This document shows, piece by piece, positions 42,144 to 51,189 of a stretch of DNA of 64,000 bases (the stretch's first letter is position 1; the number at the start of each line of letters is the position of its first letter). The stretch spans positions 310,001 through 374,000 of the forward strand of contig JACKAM010000003.1 of the NCBI GenBank assembly GCA_020635075.1. Reading direction: 5' to 3'. The translations under genes were made by a program, and so were the position numbers. This DNA is from Pseudobdellovibrionaceae bacterium. GTDB taxonomy: Bacteria; Bdellovibrionota; Bdellovibrionia; Bdellovibrionales; UBA1609. Under the pieces are notes generated by a model. The model saw only the letters and a program-made list of their open reading frames with translations, did no database searches and was not told the DNA's origin.

Positions 42144-43069
42144 AACTCCAGAGCCTCCTTCACGTCACTCTGAATCTGTTTTTTCAGTTCCTCGACGGTG
42201 GCGAACTTCTTTTCTTCCCTCAGCCGAAGATGAAAAATCACGGTGATCTCTTTATTATAAAGGGACCAGTCTCCCTCTGCTAGTAAATGAGTCTCCACCC
42301 TCAGTCCAGAATCCTCTGGCCTGAGGGTCGGGGCCACGCCAACATTTGTTACCGCGGGAACGGATTGGCCCGAAGGGATCAGGACCTCAGTGATGTACAC
42401 CCCCGAGGCCGGTACCAAAGTCTCCAAGTTCTCAATGTTGGCCGTCGGAAATCCCAACCCCCGGCCCTTTTGCTGACCTTTTGACACCTGCCCTTTAACG
42501 GCAAATGGCCGACAAAGTAATGGGGGAATCTGCGCCATGCGCCCTTGCTGAACCAAATTGCGAATCCGCGAACTCGATACTATTTCACCACCCTGTCGAA
42601 TGGGAGGAAGAACTCGCAACTCAAACCCCTGTTGCTTTGCGAGCCGGTCGAGAAAATCCAAATTCCCTTTTCGGCCGGCACCAAAGTTAAAATCATGGCC
42701 AACAACCAAAACCTTGGGATTCAGCTTGGGTTGAACTTTCGCTAGCCAAAATTCCTCTGGGTCCATGGTTGCCAGGTCCTGGTTAAACGCCTCCACCACC
42801 AGCCAATCGAGCCCCATGATTTCGGCCTGATGAAACAAATCCTCTATGGGAAATAGACGTCTCAAACGCTGATCCGGCTGCAAAAACTGGATGGGATGAG
42901 GGTCGAAGGTCAGCACCACCGACACCAACCCCTGGCACTCGGCCTCCCGTAAAATCTCCCCAACCAAGGCACGATGCCCCAGGTGAAGGCCATCAAAACT
43001 GCCAATTGTGAGGGCTGATCCGCGGGCAGGAGGGATTAGACTGGAGCTGAGGCCTTTTACGAGTTTCAT
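42098..43069 (-). CDS. ribF: Bifunctional riboflavin kinase / FAD synthetase
   Basis: 323 residues. The N-terminal FAD synthetase domain has I-G-S-F-D-G-L-H-L-G-H-R (22-33) nucleotidyl-transferase motif and V-G-H-D-F-N-F-G. The C-terminal riboflavin kinase domain has G-R-G-L-G-F-P-T-A-N-I and V-x-T-N-V-G. Converts riboflavin to FMN and FAD in the cytoplasm. Divergent from the sensor kinase at 43142. Confidence 0.95.
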   Translation of the reverse strand: MKLVKGLSSSLIPPARGSALTIGSFDGLHLGHRALVGEILREAECQGLVSVVLTFDPHPIQFLQPDQRLRRLFPIEDLFHQAEIMGLDWLVVEAFNQDLATMDPEEFWLAKVQPKLNPKVLVVGHDFNFGAGRKGNLDFLDRLAKQQGFELRVLPPIRQGGEIVSSSRIRNLVQQGRMAQIPPLLCRPFAVKGQVSKGQQKGRGLGFPTANIENLETLVPASGVYITEVLIPSGQSVPAVTNVGVAPTLRPEDSGLRVETHLLAEGDWSLYNKEITVIFHLRLREEKKFATVEELKKQIQSDVKEALEFWRNQKKKDYGPKSP

Positions 43070-43141
43070 GGCTGAGAAAATACCAACTTTTTTCTTCTAA
43101 CCCATTGATTTTTTTTAGCAAAATTGATACATGGCGTTAAC

Positions 43142-45055
43142 ATGAAAAACCCCTGGATAAGAAATGTAAAGGCGAGTCTCCTCTTATGGATTCGCTACAT
43201 CTGGAGAAGGAAAGCCATTTGGCTTCGCGCTCTATTAGCCTTGGTGATCGGGGTGGTGCTGGTTTTTCTCGACGAAAGCACCAATTACGATTTGCGATTT
43301 CAAATCCGCGGACAACAGACTCCCAATCGAAATATTGTTCTCCTGGAGATCGAGCAGAACGAGTGGATTGATTTTCATGGACGCAGTCGCAATCTCATCC
43401 GGCCACTGAAGGAAATCACATCCCTAACGGACAGTTTTTTCTGGAACGAAAGAACCTGGCGGATTTTGCTTGAACAGCTAATGGAAGAGGCGCCCGAGCA
43501 GGTTGGGATCAGCTACTTCTTTGGGCGGAACCTAAGAAGAAGATCCAATCTGTCTGCTTACCCGAAAGTGTTTTCCGATGAGAGGATCGTCTGGTCAGCA
43601 AGTCAGGACAGTGAGGGACGAGCCCTATTTCCCCCGTTTACCCGCAACTACTCACTGGGAACGGGTCTCAATGAGCTTCGCGCAGATGAAGATGGTGTCC
43701 TTCGTCACTTTTCAAGCTCCTTGGTGCAAGTCCCCCACCTGACGCAGCGGTTGGCGTCCACCCTGGCAAAGTCCCAAGGAAATGAAGTTCAATTTGTTTC
43801 CGGCGAGAACTACCTGGTGAACTTTCAGGGAAAGAAGAGTTCCTATTCACGCGTTGGATTTAGGGAATTTCTTGATGGACGTTATCCTGAAAACTTTTTT
43901 GTCGGAAAGACTGTGATTATTGGCAGCCGGGATACCCAGGGTCACCGCTACCGAACACCTGTGGGCGAGTTAAGCCGAGCTGAAGTGATGGCCCACATTA
44001 CCGATAACCTCTCTCGAAACAGATGGATCAAACGCCCAGCCAAAGGGTGGATGGTCCTTTACCTGTTCCTGTTGCTGGTGATCTCCATTTGGATTCAGTT
44101 TGCCTACCCTCAATCCATTGCCTTCGTATTTACCTTTTGGCTGGGAACGGCCGCAACGGCACTGTCTCTCTGGGTGTTCGACACCTTTTATTTGTGGATC
44201 CCCATTCAAGCCGTCGTGGTTCAACTTTTCGCCACCTATATCATGTTCCTGAGTTACCACCTAACCGTGAACGAAAATCTCAACTGGAGATTGGAGCAAG
44301 AGAAGAAATATCTAACGGAAGTTGAAGAGATGAAGAACAACTTCGTCTCGCTTTTCAGTCACGATCTGAAAACACCTATTGCAAAAATCCAGGCCATTTG
44401 TGACCGCCTGCTCACTCAACACAGAGAGGATCCCTTAAGAAGGGACCTCGCCGCCCTTCGTCATGAGAGCACGGAGTTACACAAATACATCCAAAAGATC
44501 CTCCAGATCACAAGAGTTGAATCCAAAGAGTTTAAGCTCAACAAGGAGGCTTCTGACATCAATGAGCTGGTGGTGAATGTCATCGATCAACTTCGCCCTT
44601 TGGCAGCTGCGAAAGACATACAGCTTGATACCAAATTAGAACCCATGTTTTTAATTGAAATGGATAGTATTTTGATTCGCGAGGTGATACTCAATCTCAT
44701 TGAAAATGCGATCAAATACACTCCTGACGGAGGCACGGTATTGATCCTCTCAAGAGAAGAGGATGATATGGTGAAGGTGGTGATTCAGGACACTGGAGTG
44801 GGAATCTCTCCTGATGAACAAACCCGTGTTTTTGATAAGTTTGTCCGCGGTCAACAGCACAGCCTAAACACCAAAGGAACCGGCCTAGGACTCTATCTGG
44901 TCAAATACTTCATCGAGCTACACGGAGGCCAGGTCAAAATGGAAAGTGAATTGGGCAAAGGAACTCGATTTGAGTTCTCTCTACCAGTCGATACGAGCGA
45001 TGAGGAAAATGAGATAATCGGCCTTGGAGGCCAATTGATTCCAGGAGAGGTCTAA
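43142..45055 (+). CDS. CHASE2-domain sensor histidine kinase
   Basis: 637 residues from ATG 43142; an in-frame TTG at 43124 would add six. No clear ribosome-binding site for either. Residues ~25-290 form an extracytoplasmic CHASE2 domain after one membrane helix (with F-L-D-E-S-T-N-Y-D-L-R). Three membrane helices follow (~300-375). H407 lies in F-S-H-D-L-K-T-P-I-A-K-I, and the ATPase has N-A-I-K-Y-T-P, D-T-G-V-G-I and G-T-G-L-G-L-Y. It phosphorylates the response regulator encoded next, with a TAATG overlap. The signal it senses is unknown. Confidence 0.88.
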   Translation: MKNPWIRNVKASLLLWIRYIWRRKAIWLRALLALVIGVVLVFLDESTNYDLRFQIRGQQTPNRNIVLLEIEQNEWIDFHGRSRNLIRPLKEITSLTDSFFWNERTWRILLEQLMEEAPEQVGISYFFGRNLRRRSNLSAYPKVFSDERIVWSASQDSEGRALFPPFTRNYSLGTGLNELRADEDGVLRHFSSSLVQVPHLTQRLASTLAKSQGNEVQFVSGENYLVNFQGKKSSYSRVGFREFLDGRYPENFFVGKTVIIGSRDTQGHRYRTPVGELSRAEVMAHITDNLSRNRWIKRPAKGWMVLYLFLLLVISIWIQFAYPQSIAFVFTFWLGTAATALSLWVFDTFYLWIPIQAVVVQLFATYIMFLSYHLTVNENLNWRLEQEKKYLTEVEEMKNNFVSLFSHDLKTPIAKIQAICDRLLTQHREDPLRRDLAALRHESTELHKYIQKILQITRVESKEFKLNKEASDINELVVNVIDQLRPLAAAKDIQLDTKLEPMFLIEMDSILIREVILNLIENAIKYTPDGGTVLILSREEDDMVKVVIQDTGVGISPDEQTRVFDKFVRGQQHSLNTKGTGLGLYLVKYFIELHGGQVKMESELGKGTRFEFSLPVDTSDEENEIIGLGGQLIPGEV

Positions 45056-46467
45056 TGATTGACCAGTTAAAAGCCCTAATAGTGGACGATGAAAGCGAAC
45101 TGCGCAAAACAGTGGCCGCCATTTTGGAAAGTAGTTTTCAGGATGTTTCTTTCGCCATCACTGAAGCTGAAAATGGCGCAAAGGCTCTCGAAGAGGTCAA
45201 AAAACAGGAATACGACATTGTCCTGATGGACGTGCGCATGCCTGAAATGGACGGGCTGACCGCCCTCAAACTCATCAAAGAGCAGGACCCTCGCACATTT
45301 GTTGTGATCATGACTGCCCATAGTAACTTGAAAGACGCCGTCGAGGCGATCAAGTGTGGTGCCTATGACTACCTTGAGAAGCCCGTCCAACCCGAAAAAC
45401 TTAAGGAGCTAGTGCAAAAGGCTCTGGATGCCCGTGAGCTGGTTTCAAGTCTCGCACTCTCAAATCCCATTCTTGACGACGATGTGGATAGCGAGTTTGT
45501 CGGCTCTTCTGAAAAAATGCGCGAATTGTTTGATCTTATTTCCCGCTTAAGCCAGGTGGACACCACCGTTTTGGTGCGCGGTGAGAACGGGACTGGTAAG
45601 GAGCTGGTTGCCCGGGCCATTCACTTCAACTCCCCCCGTAAGCATGGCGACTTTGTTGCGATTAACTGCGGTGCAATTCCTGAGGATCTTATGGAGTCCG
45701 AACTTTTCGGTCACGAGAAGGGCTCCTTTACTGGAGCTGTTGAACGTAAGATCGGGAAGTTCCAATTAGCAAATAAGGGAACTATTTTTCTCGATGAAAT
45801 TGGCGAGCTTCGCCCGGACATGCAGGTAAAGCTGTTGCGGGTACTCCAGGAAAGAAAGTTTGTACCAGTTGGTGGAAACCGGGAAATTAAGACCAACGCA
45901 AGAATCATTGCTGCCACAAACCGAAATCTGGAGAAAATGATTGAAGAAGGCAAGTTTCGTGAAGACTTGTTTTACCGCCTGAATGTCATGCCTTTGTTTT
46001 TGCCTCCCCTGCGTGAGCGTCTGGATGACCTGCTTGGTTTGGTCGAGTACTTTGTACGTCGGTTTAACCGCATTCATGGCCGAAAAATCCTCGGCGTCAG
46101 TGACGAAGCCATGTCCGTTCTCAAGTCCTACCGCTGGCCGGGAAATATCCGGGAGTTGGAAAACGTGATTGAGCGAGCATTTATCATCGAATCTGGTACC
46201 ACCATCACCAAGGAAAATCTTCCTGAGACAGTACTTGAAGCTAGTGAAGAAGGCGATCAACATTTAAATTTGCCTAGCTACTACTCTGGCCCCATGGATT
46301 ACGATCGTTTTAAGGAAGAGTCCGAGAAGGAGTTTATTACTGCAGCCTTGTCGGCCAATCAGGGACGCATCAATAAGACTGTTGCCGAAGCAAATATTCC
46401 TAAGAACACCCTACTTCGCAAGATTAAGAAGTATGGTATTAACGTCAAAGAGCTCAACCGCGAGTAG
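45055..46467 (+). CDS. NtrC-family sigma-54-dependent response regulator
   Basis: 470 residues. Receiver domain with D59 and K-P (K-P-V-Q). AAA+ domain with Walker A G176-E-N-G-T-G-K-E, G-S-F-T-G-A, and T-I-F-L-D-E-I-G-E Walker B. C-terminal Fis-type helix-turn-helix (A-L-S-A-N-Q-G-R-I-N-K-T ... L-L-R-K-I-K-K-Y). Partner of the upstream CHASE2 kinase (one-base overlap). Followed by the flagellin leader region, so flagellin or another motility gene is a possible target. Confidence 0.9.
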   Translation: MIDQLKALIVDDESELRKTVAAILESSFQDVSFAITEAENGAKALEEVKKQEYDIVLMDVRMPEMDGLTALKLIKEQDPRTFVVIMTAHSNLKDAVEAIKCGAYDYLEKPVQPEKLKELVQKALDARELVSSLALSNPILDDDVDSEFVGSSEKMRELFDLISRLSQVDTTVLVRGENGTGKELVARAIHFNSPRKHGDFVAINCGAIPEDLMESELFGHEKGSFTGAVERKIGKFQLANKGTIFLDEIGELRPDMQVKLLRVLQERKFVPVGGNREIKTNARIIAATNRNLEKMIEEGKFREDLFYRLNVMPLFLPPLRERLDDLLGLVEYFVRRFNRIHGRKILGVSDEAMSVLKSYRWPGNIRELENVIERAFIIESGTTITKENLPETVLEASEEGDQHLNLPSYYSGPMDYDRFKEESEKEFITAALSANQGRINKTVAEANIPKNTLLRKIKKYGINVKELNRE

Positions 46468-46783
46468 CCGATTGGATTGGATTGGATTGGACTAGCCTGG
46501 CCCCCTGGACCAGGCTTTCAACCTTATCTACAATAGTCTTATCTCCCATAGTCCTAAGACTCTGGTATTAAGACTTGACCTGAGTCTTGAAAACCTTCCT
46601 TCAAAGGTCGAGGTTTACCCGACTTTCTTACAGAAACCCCTCGACCTTGTTCCGGATATTCTCGACTCGACTTCAGCTTGTACTCGACTCGCCGAAAGAG
46701 TGGTTGTCACAAGGGCCAGACTAGACTGGATCACTGGACCTTGTGGGGCTTTTTACACAACTACTTTCTATAGGGAGGATACC
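46468..46783 (+). other. Long flagellin leader/intergenic region
   Basis: A 316-base gene-free stretch. It starts with four tandem ATTGG units (46471-46490). A hairpin follows, AGCCTGG/CCAGGCT (about 46493-46515) with a short TTC tail, possibly ending the regulator gene. Two further inverted repeats lie downstream: AAGACTC (46556-46562) with GAGTCTT (46582-46588), and the longer one listed separately. GGGAGG lies 5 bases before the flagellin ATG at 46784. No clear sigma-28 or sigma-54 promoter could be assigned. Confidence 0.7.
46604..46648. repeat. 10-bp inverted repeat in the flagellin leader
   Basis: AAGGTCGAGG (46604-46613) and CCTCGACCTT (46639-46648) are perfectly complementary across a 25-base loop, and flanking TTT/AAA extends it. 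It sits ~135 bases before the flagellin start. It could be an operator or a structured RNA leader. Confidence 0.7.
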
Positions 46784-47617
46784 ATGGGTATCAGAGTCGC
46801 CACCAATATCGCTGCTATCAACGCACAACGAACAATGGCTTCCAGCCAAAGACACATCAACACCAGCTACGCACAATTAAGTAGTGGTAGTCGAATTACC
46901 AAGGCTGCCGACGATGCTGCCGGCTTGTCTATCAGCGAGACTTTAAAATCAACCATTCGCGGATACCAGCAGGCTCAACGCAACTCCAATGATGGAATTT
47001 CAATGATTCAGGTGGCTGAAGGCGGATTGGGCGAAATTTCCAATATTTTGACTCGTCTGCGAGAATTGGGCGTACAGGCGGCCTCGGACACAGTCGGAGA
47101 TGATGAGCGGGCATTTGTGAATAAAGAAGTCCAGCAACTTAAGTCTGAGATTCAACGTATCGCCGAATCCACTAGGTATGGGAGCGCGAAACTCCTAGAT
47201 GGATCAGGGGCCGAGTATGCCTTTCAAATTGACATCAATAACGACGACTTTCAGGACCGGATCGCTTTCGACTCATCAGAACAGAACGCTACTCTCGATG
47301 CACTAGGCGTTGAAGGTTTTGACTTTTCCGACAAAATGGACGCACGGGATGCTCTGGCCACTCTCGAAGAGGCTCAGAAAAATGTAAACGGAATGCGTGC
47401 CAACCTTGGTGCTATCCAGAATCGTCTGGTTTCGACGTCAGAAAACTTGGGTGTCGCGGTTGAGAACTTCTCCGCTGCTAACAGCCGGATTCGCGACACA
47501 GACATGGCCCAGTCTTCTGCAGAGCTGACTCGTAACAGTATTCTGCTAAATGCTTCAATTGGAGTTCTGGCTCAAGCCAATCAAACTCCCTCTGCGGCAC
47601 TAAGACTGTTGTCCTAA
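46784..47617 (+). CDS. fliC: Flagellin
   Basis: 277 residues from ATG 46784, chosen because GGGAGG lies 5 bases upstream and M-G-I-R-V-A-T-N-I-A-A matches flagellin N-termini. N-terminal D0/D1 domain (residues 1-140, with S-S-G-S-R-I-T-K-A-A-D-D-A-A-G-L) and C-terminal D1/D0 (residues ~185-277, ending Q-T-P-S-A-A-L-R-L-L-S). The variable middle is very short, so the filament is compact. Structural subunit of the flagellar filament, exported by the flagellar type III system. Other flagellin copies may exist elsewhere; none is in the window. Confidence 0.95.
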   Translation: MGIRVATNIAAINAQRTMASSQRHINTSYAQLSSGSRITKAADDAAGLSISETLKSTIRGYQQAQRNSNDGISMIQVAEGGLGEISNILTRLRELGVQAASDTVGDDERAFVNKEVQQLKSEIQRIAESTRYGSAKLLDGSGAEYAFQIDINNDDFQDRIAFDSSEQNATLDALGVEGFDFSDKMDARDALATLEEAQKNVNGMRANLGAIQNRLVSTSENLGVAVENFSAANSRIRDTDMAQSSAELTRNSILLNASIGVLAQANQTPSAALRLLS

Positions 47618-47652
47618 ACCAGGATTTGAATTGAGTTTTGATTCCTTATAGA

Positions 47653-47692
47653 CAAAAAGCCCTCCGGGGCGGGAAGGCGACTCCCGCTCCGG
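47653..47692 (-). terminator. Terminator between flagellin and glycosyltransferase gene
   Basis: CCGGGGCGGGA and TCCCGCTCCGG (47664-47692) form a GC-rich stem with one mismatch. On the minus strand it is followed by GGGCTTTTTG, so it ends the 47696 gene; it probably also serves flagellin, though the plus-strand tail is less U-rich. Confidence 0.65.
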
Positions 47693-47695
47693 AAT

Positions 47696-48805
47696 TTAAA
47701 GGGTAAGCAGGCGCAGATAGGCCAATACTTCGTCAGCCAAAATAGTCGTCATACACTCATGAGTTCCAATCGGACATTCGAGGGACCCATGCTTACCACA
47801 AGGACGACAAGGAAGTTCCCTCTGCATCACAACGACCCGATCCTGCCAGGGACGATATCCGAGGTCGAGAGTTGTTGGTCCAAACACGGAGATGGTCGGT
47901 AGTTCTGCACAGCTAGCCAAGTGGGCCGCGCCACTGTCATTACTGATCAATACCCGGGCTGCGGTCATAAGAGCAAAAGTTTCCCATAAAGACGTCTTAC
48001 CCGCCAAGTCCACAATTCCAGGGGAACTGCCTGCAATCCTAGCACAAATCTCCATTTCACTGGGAGTTCCGGTCACCACTACCCGCCAGCCATTTTCAAC
48101 TAATGTTCTAGCGATTTCCGCATAGCCTTCGGTCGTCCATCGTTTCGTAGGCCAAACGCTCCCGGGAGCCAGAATCGCAATTTCCCTATCTTTCTCACTC
48201 CCGACCAACGAAAGGACCTCTTGCTTGGTCCTCTCCAGATCCGCCTGAGCCTTTTTACTGAGTCTCCCCTCACCGATCAAACTCATGGAGCACCACTCAG
48301 GAATTGATCCTGATTCCATTGCCTGCCAAACATCCTGGCGATTGGGGTTTTCAAATCCCGTAAGCTGAGACAAATCCTCGGCCAAAGCCAAATCATGATG
48401 AGACAGGAGAGAGAGTTGTCGAATAGCATCGGGCCAGGACATTTCGCGTCTCACCCGCTTTTCAAAAGCCCAAACGTTCCACGAATTGGCAAAGCCCACT
48501 CGCTCTTTGGCTCGAATCTGGCGCATGATGAGCGCCGTCCTCACCGACTGGTGAGAACACCATACTTTTTCATATTCAACTTCCCGGAGCTCTGAAACCA
48601 GAGTCTTGTAAGGAGACCGGCCCTCCCCCTTTTTGACTTCAAAGGACTTGTCGACAAGGCCCGATCTTTCGAAAAAATCACCAAATCCCTGCCGACAAAC
48701 CAGGTGCAACTGTTCTCCAGGAAACTTTTGCTGAATCCTCAAAATAAGGGGAATGGATAAGAGCAGGTCGCCGATGAAGGCTGTCTGGTAGATGAGGTTC
48801 GCCAC
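47696..48805 (-). CDS. Glycosyltransferase family 9 (heptosyltransferase-like, WaaF type)
   Basis: 369 residues with GT9 fold. N-terminal Y-Q-T-A-F-I-G-D-L-L-L-S-I-P matches the acceptor-side block. C-terminal donor-binding blocks: L-A-P-G-S-V-W-P-T-K-R-W and I-S-N-D-S-G-A-A-H-L-A, then V-F-G-P-T. It adds heptose or a similar sugar to LPS core on the cytoplasmic face. The start overlaps the next upstream gene (also GT9) by 67 bases. C-P-I-G-T-H-E-C and C-R-P-C-G supply a Cys cluster late in the protein. Confidence 0.88.
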   Translation of the reverse strand: MANLIYQTAFIGDLLLSIPLILRIQQKFPGEQLHLVCRQGFGDFFERSGLVDKSFEVKKGEGRSPYKTLVSELREVEYEKVWCSHQSVRTALIMRQIRAKERVGFANSWNVWAFEKRVRREMSWPDAIRQLSLLSHHDLALAEDLSQLTGFENPNRQDVWQAMESGSIPEWCSMSLIGEGRLSKKAQADLERTKQEVLSLVGSEKDREIAILAPGSVWPTKRWTTEGYAEIARTLVENGWRVVVTGTPSEMEICARIAGSSPGIVDLAGKTSLWETFALMTAARVLISNDSGAAHLASCAELPTISVFGPTTLDLGYRPWQDRVVVMQRELPCRPCGKHGSLECPIGTHECMTTILADEVLAYLRLLTL

Positions 48806-49902
48806 TCAATTCCTTTCCGCACGCCGGAGAGCAAATCATTCAAGGCGACCCGATCGTAACACATTTCTGAACGGTTACAACTGCGCTTCCAACAAGGGCC
48901 ACAGCGGACCCCGGTATGAACAATCACCCCTCTATCGTAAAGATCAATTTCATGGGCACAGGTCGGACCAAACCAGGCCACCACCCACTTTCCCAAAGCG
49001 ATCGCCATATGCATTCCCAAACTGTCCCCAGAGACCACAATGTCACATGCTGCCGTACTGACAAGACCATCTCTTAAACCCGCTCCGGTCGGAGATTGAA
49101 TTACCGGATATCCCACGCCAATTAGTCTATTTCGTTCATCGTCCTCAGGTCCACCAAGCAAAACTACGCGAATCCCTGAAACCTTGATAAGGTTAGCCAC
49201 CAACTCTCTCTGTCTCTCAATGCTCAATTTCTTGTAAGGAATAGTCGGACTGCAGCCAGTATTAATGCCAACAAGAATTTCTCCTTGTGGTGCCCAGGCC
49301 GCACGCCTAAAGCTGACTTCTCGGGTTTCGACATCGCTCAGTCGAATCACGTAGGGGTCTCGGCGGTAAGGTCCCAGCTCGAGAGCCTCGATCATCAATT
49401 GAGTTTCGGGCTTTTTGTTTACAAAAAACTTTCGATGGTCATCAAGACCCAATTCCCATAGTTCCCGGGCAGCCTCACTTGCCGGCATGATCACGCCAGT
49501 TTCCCGATCCACCTGAAACCCAAACAGGTGGTCGTAGGTAACCCGATGAAGCACACCACCGGCCTTTAAGGACTTATCAACGACAAAGGCAAAATCGAAG
49601 TGAAGGGCCGACAGGGCCAAAAGGTCTGATGCCGAGGTGGTGAGTATCCTGTCCACGTAGGGGTTGTTTGCCAGCAGGTGATGAGCGGGCGCCTGAGTCA
49701 CCCATGTGATCTGACTTTGTGGACACTTTCTCTTTATGGATGGCAAGATCGAGGTGGCTCTGACCACCGCCCCCAGTGCCTCCAGGTGGACAACCAATAT
49801 CGTAGCGCCACGAGGTTGAAACTCCTGGCAGGAGTAGTCGCATTGAACCGACCTCCCACAAGGCTTGTAACCAGTAAAATAAAGGCATTCCGGACGCGCC
49901 AT
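48739..49902 (-). CDS. Glycosyltransferase family 9 with N-terminal cysteine cluster
   Basis: 387 residues, GT9 family. Donor blocks: G-I-N-T-G-C-S-P-T-I-P-Y-K-K, S-G-D-S-L-G-M-H-M-A and W-F-G-P-T-C. The first 28 residues carry four cysteines (C6, C15, C21, C25) in C-L-Y-F-T-G-Y-K-P-C then C-D-Y-S-C, and more follow near the end (C-G-P-C-W-K-R-S-C). These may bind a metal or iron-sulfur cluster. It probably adds an LPS core sugar. Overlaps the 47696 gene, so both are likely made together. Confidence 0.82.
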   Translation of the reverse strand: MARPECLYFTGYKPCGRSVQCDYSCQEFQPRGATILVVHLEALGAVVRATSILPSIKRKCPQSQITWVTQAPAHHLLANNPYVDRILTTSASDLLALSALHFDFAFVVDKSLKAGGVLHRVTYDHLFGFQVDRETGVIMPASEAARELWELGLDDHRKFFVNKKPETQLMIEALELGPYRRDPYVIRLSDVETREVSFRRAAWAPQGEILVGINTGCSPTIPYKKLSIERQRELVANLIKVSGIRVVLLGGPEDDERNRLIGVGYPVIQSPTGAGLRDGLVSTAACDIVVSGDSLGMHMAIALGKWVVAWFGPTCAHEIDLYDRGVIVHTGVRCGPCWKRSCNRSEMCYDRVALNDLLSGVRKGIEWRTSSTRQPSSATCSYPFPLF

Positions 49903-49981
49903 GCCCTGATTATATCGGATATCCGGAAGTTAAGGTGGCAAGGGAGGGAAATCTCCTTAGATTTTGCCTTTAGTCGGAAGC

Positions 49982-51106
49982 TTAGGGCTGACGACCGGGA
50001 ACGAGCTCCTTTAGAGTCCCGACCAAGGTCCCAATTTTGATTTTGGACTCCACCCGAACGGGAAACTTTCTTTTGTCTTTGGTCAGCCAAACGAAAACAT
50101 CACCCGTCTTCTTGAATACCCCATCCTGTTCAAATTCAAGCCTCAAAACATGGGTGTTCATTTCCGCTTTGTCAGTTTCCAGCCGCTCTTCCCGCAAAAC
50201 CTCGGCTCGAAAGATAATGTTTTTGCCGGCATCGGCTACCCGAAAAGCAATTTTTTTACCCGTACGCAGCGTAAAAGTGCGAAGATAGAAAATGGCACTA
50301 ATCACATTTTGGGAAAAGGGCAAGATGTCCCACGAAACTTTGCGGTTTTTCTCCCCTTTGTCTTTAGTAACTTTCTTCTCCCAATAGTTTGCCTTTCCCG
50401 TATTAAAGTCATAGACCGAACGACTTTCCTTCAGCTGTTTGCTCTCTTTAACGTGAACCGCAAGATTGTAGGGAACCATGTCCTGGTAGTCCATATAGGT
50501 TTCGGCCCAATCATCAACTTCGTAGACCCGAGAAAAAAAACTGTGGGTTTTAACTCCAATCGCAAAATGATAAGAAAGGCGCCCATTTACCTCAACCACT
50601 GAACGGCTCTCAAGGGTCAACTCGCCAGCTGACATGGCGAAGTACTTAACACTAAGGACAATTCGCTCGCCAACCCCAAAAGGGTCGTTTTCAGGACGAC
50701 GCCCATCAAACCCCTCCCCATCTTCCAATTCTGGCTGTTTCTTTTTTACTTCAATAACGGGTTTCTCTTCCACCTTTTCCTCGGGCTTTTTCTGTTGTTC
50801 CTTGTCTACCTTCACAGGTTCCTTTTCTTTCTTGGTCTTAGGTACCTTTTTCACCACCTTGCTTTTTTTCTTCTTTTCCGGTGGCTTCGCCTCCTCTGGA
50901 CCCGGTTTCAATCCATCTGCCGAGGCCGCAGCTGGTGCAATCTCCTTCACCTTGATCATCTTGTCGTACTCTTCGTTTATCTCCAGTTTTTCAACCTCTT
51001 CGTATTGAAGTACTCCCGACGCACAACCCAGAACGGCCATTAAGCCAAATGCCACCAGGACTCGGGTCACCCAAGATTTTCGATCCAAACTTACTCCATC
51101 ACTCAT
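49982..51106 (-). CDS. DUF3108-family lipoprotein with Lys/Glu-rich linker
   Basis: 374 residues from ATG 51106; an ATG at 51121 is possible but its AAGG sits directly against the start, while GGGG lies 9 bases before 51106. Signal peptide with lipobox V-L-G-C (C28 of the chosen start). Residues ~65-130 form a Lys/Glu/Pro-rich linker, perhaps crossing the periplasm or binding peptidoglycan. The C-terminal ~240 residues match DUF3108 (Y-F-x-M-S-A-G-E-L-T-L and V-W-L-T-K-D-K-R-K-F-P-V). Role unknown; its place in the LPS block suggests an envelope function. Confidence 0.78.
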   Translation of the reverse strand: MSDGVSLDRKSWVTRVLVAFGLMAVLGCASGVLQYEEVEKLEINEEYDKMIKVKEIAPAAASADGLKPGPEEAKPPEKKKKSKVVKKVPKTKKEKEPVKVDKEQQKKPEEKVEEKPVIEVKKKQPELEDGEGFDGRRPENDPFGVGERIVLSVKYFAMSAGELTLESRSVVEVNGRLSYHFAIGVKTHSFFSRVYEVDDWAETYMDYQDMVPYNLAVHVKESKQLKESRSVYDFNTGKANYWEKKVTKDKGEKNRKVSWDILPFSQNVISAIFYLRTFTLRTGKKIAFRVADAGKNIIFRAEVLREERLETDKAEMNTHVLRLEFEQDGVFKKTGDVFVWLTKDKRKFPVRVESKIKIGTLVGTLKELVPGRQP

Positions 51107-51189
51107 GGTCAAAAACCCCATCCTTGGACTGAAGACGACATAACATCAGCTGCCTAGCCGTCACATCTCACTCAACAAGCACCTTCAAG

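Noticed and set aside
46494..46515. TGGCCCC...as a sigma-54 -24 element before flagellin
   Set aside because: The required GC-containing -12 element at proper spacing is missing, and the bases are part of a hairpin.
46672..46698. GCCGAAAG as the -10 element of a sigma-28 promoter for flagellin
   Set aside because: No TAAA-like -35 element lies 15 bases upstream (TTCA is found), so the match is too poor.
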